Shown: positions 1-6,700 of the stretch, piece after piece
Layout of the letters: each line of letters opens with the position of its first letter
Position numbering within the stretch: position 1 is the first letter of the stretch
Assembly (NCBI GenBank): GCA_017531065.1
Contig: JAFXLR010000092.1
Span: 1-6,768 of the forward strand
Origin: Bacilli bacterium
GTDB taxonomy: Bacteria > Bacillota_I > Bacilli_A > RFN20 > CAG-826
Direction of reading: 5' to 3'
DNA: 6,768 nucleotides
Translations under genes and position numbers: made by a program
The notes under the pieces: generated by a model
What the model was told of the DNA's origin: nothing
What the model saw: the letters and a program-made list of their open reading frames with translations, nothing else
Databases searched by the model: none

Positions 1-399
1 AATAAGGTATTCACAACTTCCTCATTCCCTCAATCAATTACTTCGGTAAAAGTTGGTAACGCAGACGCTGAATACACTTATACCGGCCAGAATATCACCC
101 TTAACTCCATTCCTGCTGCCGATTCCGAGGTCAAAATCACTTATTCATACTCAAAGACCCATGACACCTTCCCATACAAGGAAAACAGGATGGTTATGGA
201 GGATAGAAACCTCGTGCCGAATAGGCCAACCGAAGAAACCACAACCACCTTCAAGTTCTACCTGAACATCGAATACGATTACGATCTCGTTTCTTCTGAC
301 ACCATTTTCAACTTCTTTGCTCCATTAAATCTTGGAAATACGTACAATCTCGACAAAGACTTCCGCCTTATCTTTGGCGTCAAGCAGGGGGCCAAATAA
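1..399 (+). CDS. C-terminal fragment of a probable surface or exported protein (5' end outside window)
   Basis: Frame 1 is open from the first base to TAA at 397-399 and gives 132 visible residues. The true start lies upstream. The Met codon at 190 is internal, since well-formed protein sequence continues in frame before it. Residues about 4-50 form a beta-rich module (ITSVKVG, then YTYTG, then ITL, ending KITYSY) of the same type as modules found in both downstream genes. After it comes a short Thr-rich stretch (ETTTT) and then an aromatic- and Asn/Asp-rich tail ending in FGVKQGAK. There is no LPXTG motif and no C-terminal membrane segment in the visible part, so any anchor would have to be N-terminal. 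The stop codon overlaps the start of the next gene by one base, which suggests translational coupling. I do not recognise a family beyond the module. A surface role is inferred from the neighbours. Confidence 0.85.
   Translation, partial: NKVFTTSSFPQSITSVKVGNADAEYTYTGQNITLNSIPAADSEVKITYSYSKTHDTFPYKENRMVMEDRNLVPNRPTEETTTTFKFYLNIEYDYDLVSSDTIFNFFAPLNLGNTYNLDKDFRLIFGVKQGAK
10..150 (+). repeat. Beta module copy 1 (in gene 1)
   Basis: This copy runs from the Phe codon at 10 to the Tyr codon at 148. It shows the shared pattern seen in all five copies: an N-terminal Phe, a 'P-x-SITSVKV' strand, 'YTYTG', 'ITL', a Pro-Ala pair, and a final 'VKITYSY' strand. It is recognised by protein-level similarity to the copies in genes 2 and 3, and the DNA itself is not obviously repeated. 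Confidence 0.6.
386..391 (+). promoter_or_regulatory. Ribosome binding site for gene 2
   Basis: AGGGGG lies inside the last codons of gene 1, seven bases before the ATG at 399. It is a moderate purine-rich Shine-Dalgarno match. Together with the TAATG overlap it supports 399 as the start, in preference to the in-frame ATGs at 441 and 447, which fall inside the hydrophobic segment. Confidence 0.6.
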
Positions 400-3300
400 T
401 GGGTAGGGCACGTGTTCAAAGAATATGGACGATCGGCGCCATGACCATGGCTTCTTTAGTCGCGGTCACCATCGGTTTTAGCGCATACGTTACCGCTGCC
501 GTTTTCAACAAAACGAAAAATCTTGAACCGACCGGCGGTGAAGTTGCTCTCCGTTCCTACTTCCAAAAAGGCTCAGGAACAGATTTGGATCCATTCGTCA
601 TCTCGAGACCAATCCACTTCTACAACCTTTCTCGTCTTCAGAATCTCGGTGTTTTCTCCACTAAAACCCATTTCGTTTTGGGTTATGACCCGAATCATCC
701 TGATGACATTTTTGGACAGGGCCAAGATACAAACCTGACATTCTATAAAGACAACTCATCGAGCGATCTTGTACAAGACCACACCCTCGATATGAATTCA
801 ATCTACTCGTTGACTGATTCAATTGCTTCGATTGGCGATGAGTGCGCTCCATTCTACGGAGATTTCGATGGCCAAGGACTAGCAATCAAAAACTTGAGAA
901 TTTCTTCAAAACCAGAGGACGTTGGTGTTTTCGGCTACACAGCCCCTGGATCTATCGTCCATGATGTCTATCTCATCAATCCTACTGTTACCGATGATGG
1001 ATATGAGACAAATACCGAAATCGCTCCTATATTTGCTAACCCAAGCTTATACGGAGGAACAGTCACTTGGAATAGCGGTCAGAGCGCACATACTAGCGGA
1101 AGCGAGCCTCTTACGCTCACCTCTTCTTTTGATAACGTTGAAGTTCCTTTCGATAATAGCAACCCTATGGTGAACATCACCGCTACCCTTCCAAATCTTC
1201 CGCAAAGCATGTCTAGCATCACTTGCGAATATCGCTTGTCGTCTCCTTTGGTGACCCTCCCACAAGGAAACAGCGGCACATTTGAAAACCTCGTCTTCCA
1301 CAAGGAAATGGTCACTAAAGGCGATCCAAAATACAACGCAGATTACCAAGCGTTCGCCAACTGCCCAGATGGCGGAACATTCCACGTAAGGCTTTCTCTT
1401 GTTGCTTCATCGATCACAAATACCGGCATCCACTATTCAAAAACCATAGCGAGTTATTTGATCGTTCTTATTAAACATATCGGGCAAAACGACGCCGTTT
1501 CTTTCTCGTATCAAGTCATCAAAGACCAATTCGACGGTGAGACAAACGGCTTGACCCAGTACAGGCATGGCGCCAATATCGGCCTTCTTTGCGGACACGC
1601 TGAAGGGTCGTTTAGCAGCTGCTTCGTCTATGGCGGAACCATTTCTTTGAACAATCAAAGGAGCGGAGTCACCTCACTCGTCCAGGAAAGCGAAACTGGA
1701 TTATTCGGCGAATTAGGCGCTTCAGTAGATTCTTCGATTTCCCCACAAAAGAACTATGAGGGCGACAAAGACACAGGTGTTTTGAACTTCTCGAAGATGT
1801 ATGAGGATATCGCCGGAGGAACCCACACCCAAATCGCTTCGGGAAACAAGGTCTACTATTCATACAACCCAGGCGACCACGAAGAAAGGTTCGTAGCTAC
1901 TGGATTAAGCAATGAATTCCATCTCGCCTATGAGGCAACCTCGGTCAAATCTGTTAAAAACGGCAATAGCAATCTCGCATACACCCGTGACGGTCAAATC
2001 ATAACGATATCCGGAGACACCCTTAGCGAAGGCACGGTCGTCACTGTCTCCTACAAGAGCAACAGCGCTGAGAAATATAAAGCTTATCTACGTAACAACC
2101 ACTTAAGCGGGGACAATCTTTACTACGCAACGGGCTACGAGAATTCACTGGACTTCACCGGCCAACAGATTATTGAAGACACCGAAACCGATAAGAGAAA
2201 AGGCATGGGCGTTTTCTCTCTTGTCACAACTGCGACTAAATCTGACGACAATAGCACTTTCGCTATGAATGAGTTAGGTGATTATGTCATCAAGAGAGAC
2301 ACCTCTAAAACATACACCGATTTCTATTACACCACCGCAGAATGGAATGCAGATCCAGACGGAGACGGCGTTTTCGATTATGAAGACATTAGGGATACTG
2401 ATGCTAACAATAAAAACAATGTCTGGAATGATATATCGGGCTCAAAGTATCACATTAATCAGCCTTATTCTTTCCCAAGCACCATTACTTCCAAGACCTG
2501 GAATCCTTATTTCGAGCGATACTTCAACTACAACATCCACTGCCAGCTTTTGCCAAACAGCACTACGAAGAACTATTTCTCCAATACTCAGAGTGAATTC
2601 TTGAAGAGTTATTTCACCTACAAGCTTGTTAATTCATCAGGTGAACCTCCGGCTTGGGACACCCCTGCTTTCGGTGTTTTTGTCAGAGACATCAATCCTG
2701 ACACGGGCGTTGAAAGCGCGATTACCAAATTCGATTCTGTTTTAGAGGTCGGCGAAGAACCATCAAAGCAATTCACTTCTTTGCCGGGAGAATACAACGA
2801 AAAGTTCGTTGGTACTGGAAAAGACAAAGAATTCGATCTCAAACACATCCCAACAAGCACTCCGACTATCACCATCGATGAAGAGCCAAATAACAATTTC
2901 ACTTATGAGAATAATGTGATTACTTTTGGCACCGCTCCAGCTGAGGGCGCGCAAATCAACGTCGATTACGATTATCAGAATCCAACAAAGAGCGTTGTTT
3001 TCTCCATCAAAAACAGCGGAGGCGCAAACGTCACGATCTTTGCCGCTTCTACCGCTGAAACGGATAGCTATGTTGGCATCTACAACACAAAACGTCCTGA
3101 TCTATATAACGGAAACAACATCACATCGAAGCCTGACTATGCGATGTATTGCCCATATTATCCCGCTACCGAAACGCTTAACAGGGCGAACTTCCATTAC
3201 TACAACTACAACTATGTTGGCGGCGACACACCTATGGAAGCCGTTGAAGCTGAGAATCCACAAGAAAATCGTTTATATGCGCACACCTTCTACTTAAAAC

Positions 3301-3740
3301 AGGGTGAGTACATTGTTTCCTCTCCAGAAGGAAAGGCCCAGCTCGTTTACCTTTGTGCCCAAGGACAAAACGGCAAAGGTAACACCGGTTTAAGCCAACC
3401 AAACGGCATCAACGCAATTACGAACGTTGATTTCATTGGCGTCAATAAAGACCCAGTCGGTCTAAGCATCGATCAAAATGGAAACGTTCTCGATGGTTCA
3501 ACAAATGTCCGCTGCTACTTCAGCTTCAACTCCATATGGGATGATGTGGCAACCCAAACGTCAGGCAACAACGATTTACGAATAGTGACAGGAATCTCTG
3601 GAGGACATCCAACAGTCGACATGACAGCGGGAGGCAACTTGACGTATCTGCTCGCAGATAACGAAGGCAGATACAGCTGCTCGTTCAACGGAACCATGTT
3701 TGAAAGACAATTCTACGAATACACGAGGCCATCGGCCTAA
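399..3740 (+). CDS. Large exported GLUG-like surface protein with beta modules
   Basis: This is a complete 1113-residue protein ending in TAA. The N-terminus is basic (MGRARVQR), followed by a hydrophobic stretch at residues 9-34, so it is exported, with either a cleaved signal peptide (possible cut after AYVTA) or a retained membrane anchor. Residues 58-84 (GSGTDLDPFVIS..., FYNLSRLQNLG) lead into a GLUG-like region with PFYGDFDGQG at 151-160 and VGVFGYTAPGSI at 175-186. A second GLUG-like segment, IGLLCGHAEGSF, follows at about 394-405 after a long insertion. Beta modules lie at about 498-552 and 803-859. An Asp-rich calcium-loop-like motif lies at 652-668. The C-terminal third is rich in Tyr, Asn and Gly and matches nothing I recognise. 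No LPXTG, lipobox or C-terminal membrane helix is visible. GLUG-type proteins are usually large surface proteins, sometimes adhesins. Binding or adhesion is inferred, and the ligand is unknown. Confidence 0.85.
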   Translation: MGRARVQRIWTIGAMTMASLVAVTIGFSAYVTAAVFNKTKNLEPTGGEVALRSYFQKGSGTDLDPFVISRPIHFYNLSRLQNLGVFSTKTHFVLGYDPNHPDDIFGQGQDTNLTFYKDNSSSDLVQDHTLDMNSIYSLTDSIASIGDECAPFYGDFDGQGLAIKNLRISSKPEDVGVFGYTAPGSIVHDVYLINPTVTDDGYETNTEIAPIFANPSLYGGTVTWNSGQSAHTSGSEPLTLTSSFDNVEVPFDNSNPMVNITATLPNLPQSMSSITCEYRLSSPLVTLPQGNSGTFENLVFHKEMVTKGDPKYNADYQAFANCPDGGTFHVRLSLVASSITNTGIHYSKTIASYLIVLIKHIGQNDAVSFSYQVIKDQFDGETNGLTQYRHGANIGLLCGHAEGSFSSCFVYGGTISLNNQRSGVTSLVQESETGLFGELGASVDSSISPQKNYEGDKDTGVLNFSKMYEDIAGGTHTQIASGNKVYYSYNPGDHEERFVATGLSNEFHLAYEATSVKSVKNGNSNLAYTRDGQIITISGDTLSEGTVVTVSYKSNSAEKYKAYLRNNHLSGDNLYYATGYENSLDFTGQQIIEDTETDKRKGMGVFSLVTTATKSDDNSTFAMNELGDYVIKRDTSKTYTDFYYTTAEWNADPDGDGVFDYEDIRDTDANNKNNVWNDISGSKYHINQPYSFPSTITSKTWNPYFERYFNYNIHCQLLPNSTTKNYFSNTQSEFLKSYFTYKLVNSSGEPPAWDTPAFGVFVRDINPDTGVESAITKFDSVLEVGEEPSKQFTSLPGEYNEKFVGTGKDKEFDLKHIPTSTPTITIDEEPNNNFTYENNVITFGTAPAEGAQINVDYDYQNPTKSVVFSIKNSGGANVTIFAASTAETDSYVGIYNTKRPDLYNGNNITSKPDYAMYCPYYPATETLNRANFHYYNYNYVGGDTPMEAVEAENPQENRLYAHTFYLKQGEYIVSSPEGKAQLVYLCAQGQNGKGNTGLSQPNGINAITNVDFIGVNKDPVGLSIDQNGNVLDGSTNVRCYFSFNSIWDDVATQTSGNNDLRIVTGISGGHPTVDMTAGGNLTYLLADNEGRYSCSFNGTMFERQFYEYTRPSA
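423..500 (+). other. N-terminal signal peptide or signal anchor of gene 2
   Basis: Residues 9-34 are hydrophobic (core MASLVAVTIGFSAYVTAAVF) and follow an Arg-rich start, the usual order for Sec export. V-T-A at residues 31-33 could be a type I signal peptidase site. There is no cysteine here, so it is not a lipoprotein signal. It is unresolved whether the segment is cut or stays as the membrane anchor. The latter would explain the lack of any C-terminal anchor. Confidence 0.7.
837..995 (+). other. GLUG-like region, first part
   Basis: Residues 147-199 follow the familiar pattern of GLUG-type repeats: PFYGDFDGQG, then IKNLRISS, then VGVFGY, then GSIVHDVYLINPTV. In such proteins 'F-G-FDG-G-I-NL' is followed by 'GLFG..-G-I-NL', and each turn contributes beta strands. 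The assignment rests on motif recognition and not on a profile search. Confidence 0.65.
1566..1643 (+). other. GLUG-like region, second part
   Basis: Residues 390-415 (HGANIGLLCGHAEGSF, then CFVYGGTI) repeat the 'GLFG..-G-I' half of the motif seen earlier in the protein. They are separated from it by roughly 190 residues that look like a separate beta-sandwich-type insertion. The match is weaker than the first part. Confidence 0.5.
1890..2054 (+). repeat. Beta module copy 2 (gene 2, residues 498-552)
   Basis: The module opens with EERFVATGLSNEFHL and ends with a VVTVSY strand after 'ITISGDTLSEG'. Its opening closely matches copy 3 of the same protein (E-K/R-FV-x-TG-x3-EF-x-L), so the two are probably an internal duplication or two uses of one building block. 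Confidence 0.7.
2352..2402 (+). other. Asp-rich calcium-loop-like motif (thrombospondin type 3-like)
   Basis: Residues 652-668 read DPDGDGVFDYEDIRDTD. The spacing D-x-D-x-D-G-x-x-D-x-x-D fits an EF-hand or thrombospondin type 3-like calcium loop, which in surface proteins often rigidifies the chain or joins domains. Only one clear loop is present, so this is a motif call and not a full domain. Confidence 0.55.
2805..2975 (+). repeat. Beta module copy 3 (gene 2, residues 803-859)
   Basis: It opens NEKFVGTGKDKEFDL, continues with 'PTITID', 'FTYENNVITFGTAPAEGAQI', and ends NVDYDY. This is the cleanest copy of the shared pattern, with the 'ITF..AP..GA.I.V.Y' ending also seen in copy 5 of the next gene. 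Confidence 0.7.
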
Positions 3741-3745
3741 AGGAA

Positions 3746-3753
3746 AAGGAGGT
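3746..3753 (+). promoter_or_regulatory. Strong ribosome binding site for gene 3
   Basis: AAGGAGGT is a near-perfect Shine-Dalgarno sequence, seven bases before the ATG at 3761. It lies in the 20-base gap between genes 2 and 3, which leaves no room for a recognisable promoter or terminator, so gene 3 is probably translated from the same transcript at high efficiency. Confidence 0.85.
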
Positions 3754-3760
3754 AACAAGA

Positions 3761-6700
3761 ATGGATAAAACAAAGCAAAAAAGCAGATTCTATTTCTTCT
3801 TCTTTTTGATCTTCACATTTTTAGTCACCGCTTGTGGCGTCAAAAACTATAAAGGTTTTGTTGCGGAAGACGCCCGTTTTGCCAATTACACCTTCCTGGA
3901 TTATGACAACGCAGGCCTTGCCTATTACGTTGACGAAACCAACCCAAACAATATTGCTGTTGGCGTTGGAACATGCGAAGACGAAAACATCACCGTTTCC
4001 GTGTATACGGAAGAAGTCGATGGCGTTCCGACTAACCGCAATGTCACATCAGTTTTTCCTTCTGGATTCCAAAACTGCACCACAATCAAGAGAATTACCC
4101 TTCCTGATACCGTTACTACTTTTGGAACCGACGCATTTGCAGGATCAAGCCTTGAAACGATCACAATCCCAAAAAACCTGACCGCCATCTCTTCAGGCGC
4201 TTTTAGAAACTGCAAGGATCTGACGTCTGTAAGATTCAAGACCGACAATCTCCTTACCACAATCAACGACTACGCCTTCGCTAACTGTTACAACCTAGAG
4301 GTTTTCTCTTTCCACGAAATCAAAAATCTCTCAACCATCGGAAAAGAGGCTTTCTTATACTGCCCTAAATTAACTAGCGTTGTTTTCCCTGAGGGCTTTG
4401 TCTCTCTAGAATCCTACGCCTTCCAAGATTGCAAAGGCCTTACGACCATCTATTTCCCTGCCAGCACAGCCTATGTCGCTGCAAACGCTTTTAGGGGCGT
4501 TGGCCTGTCGGCGAAGATCTATTTTAGCGAAAAAGAACCGGGGAGCGGCAGTTCTAGTTCCTCTGCATCCTCTTCAATAACCCCAGTATCTCTCGCAGAA
4601 GATTTCAACTTCTCTTATGGCGACTACTACATCCCTGTTGTCTTTGACGTTGGCGCAATGAAATTCGTTGATGATTTCCAATTCATCACTCCAGAAGGCG
4701 GAGATTACAACTTATTCAAATGCAACTACGGTGAGTCCGAAGGCGATTGGTCAACAACAAGCACCGTTCAGTTCCCTGAACACATTGCTGAAGACGAAGT
4801 TGTCCTTTTGGGTTATACAGGAGTCACTCCAAACGCTGAGCTTAATATCCCTGCGGAGATTTTAGGAGGCGCCTTTAAAGTCGTCGGAATCAAGAGCGAG
4901 GCTTTTTTGAATAAAACCAATATCAAGAAGGTCACTTTCCATGAAAACCTCAGATTCATCGATTATGGCGCTTTCTCTGGGTGTACCTCATTAACAGATA
5001 TCGATCTAAGAGGTGCTGTCGACCTAGAGCACATCCAGTCTCGTGCGTTTTATAACACGATGTCAAGCTCCGGCAATTCTGTTGATCAATTATATTCTGT
5101 CCACATTCCTTCGAATGTCCAAAACATCGAAGGCGACGCATTTAGGAAATGCAAAGGATTGTTCAAACTTTATTTCGACGGCGCTACAAACGAACTTGAG
5201 GAAGCGTTCCTTTGCACTTCGACTGGCAGTTTTACGTTCGAACTTGGTTACGTTCCTTCAAGCATTTCTTCTGTCACTTTCGACGGACCGGCCATTAGCA
5301 ACTATACAGCCGAAGGAAGCACCATCACAATCACAAACCCAAGGCAAGGAGGCGTCGCTAGAGTCAAATACACGACCAACAACACTACGACACAAACTTT
5401 TAAAGGTCAGGAAGACGACAACAACACACTCATTACGGAATTCGTTCTAGCTGGCAACACAGACGACGGCTCAATAGGTTCCGTCACTGTAGGCGATGTT
5501 CTATTGTCGCCAACAGATTATTCGATCGTTAATGCTGACGGAAAATCAAAAATTGTTTTTGACAACGCTCCAGCGGACGGAGCAACAATCGTTGTCTCAT
5601 ATAGAGCCCAGTCGAAGCTCACTAAGATTCAAACCTCTGCATTTTATGGGTGTTCTAACGGTTTCGGAGACGGCGGTACTTTAAACCTCCGCTACGCCGA
5701 CAATCCTTTCTCACACATTTATTTCCCTGCTAGTTTAAATGAAATTGGCAAATCCGCCTTCCGCGATGGTCAATTCATCGGAGGCGTTACATTCAATAGC
5801 AGCACCCTTGACATCAAAGAAAATGCTTTTAGCGGGCAAAAAGCTCTTTCGTCAATTGATTTCCCAGACAGCATGACGAGTTTGACGCTTCGTAAGAAAT
5901 GCTTTGCCTATCTCGATACCAACTTATCACACGGAGATATGGCAGCAGGCAACATGTACAAAAAACTCATATCTGTCACCCTCCCTCAGAACACAACAGT
6001 AGCTGGGTCAGATCTTTTCCATGGTCACTTATTTGTTTCAATCTACTGCATAGGAGCAAAGCCTTCTGGAATTAGCAGCAATGCCAAATGGAACAGGACC
6101 AACGATAAGAGCGCAGATGACGGCAAAAGCGGCATGCTAGAATCGTTTGGTAGCTTTTCAAGTAACGCAATTAAGAATGAGCTAGATTACGCACCAGTCT
6201 ATACGGTTGATAGTGCAGACGACATAATTACTCTTCCTAGCAAAGATTATCCAATCTTTGACCTTGTGAAAGAGCAAGGCAATGATTACGCTACTCTCAC
6301 AAATTACCATTATTATGGCGGACGCATAAAAGATCAGAATGGTGACACCGCCATCACCATGGGATACAGTTTGACTACCAATAATACAGCCGCCATTAAC
6401 ACCAATTACAACTCAGAATATGTTGTTAGAACTGGCGACGGCCATTTCAAATTTGTGATTCCTTATCAGGTAACATTCGATCGTGGCACAAGTTGGAAAG
6501 ACGTTAAGAAAATAGGTAAAGCGGCTCTGGCTGTTCAATTTAACAGTCCAGCAATGCACCCAAGAGGATGCGGCCCAACATCTAACAAAGATTATATTGG
6601 TACTGATGCGCAAAAGTATTGGTTTGCGACCGAAAACTTCTGGACCATGAAAGAGATCTATCTCCCAAATTCCATAACAACTATCGATGATATTGCGATG

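Noticed and set aside
190..399. A short complete gene starting at the ATG at 190
   Set aside because: The frame is open to the left edge and the part before 190 forms a good copy of the shared beta module, so 190 is an internal Met of a longer protein. No ribosome binding site precedes it.
1047..1385. Minus-strand open frame inside gene 2
   Set aside because: It lies fully opposite a well-supported coding frame, has no ribosome binding site and its translation shows no domain or export signal. The same holds for the other minus-strand and shifted frames in the window.
3741..3760. Promoter or terminator between genes 2 and 3
   Set aside because: The gap is 20 bases and is mostly taken up by the ribosome binding site. 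No hairpin or T-run is present.
3792..3807. TTC-rich tract in the lipoprotein signal region as a phase-variation switch
   Set aside because: Only three TTC units occur in a row, mixed with other codons, and they encode a normal Phe-rich hydrophobic core. That is too short for convincing slippage switching.
5043..5450. Plus-strand open frame overlapping gene 3 in another frame
   Set aside because: The gene 3 frame here reads clear leucine-rich repeats and beta modules. The alternative translation is low-complexity and Leu/Arg/Ser-biased, as expected for a shifted frame.
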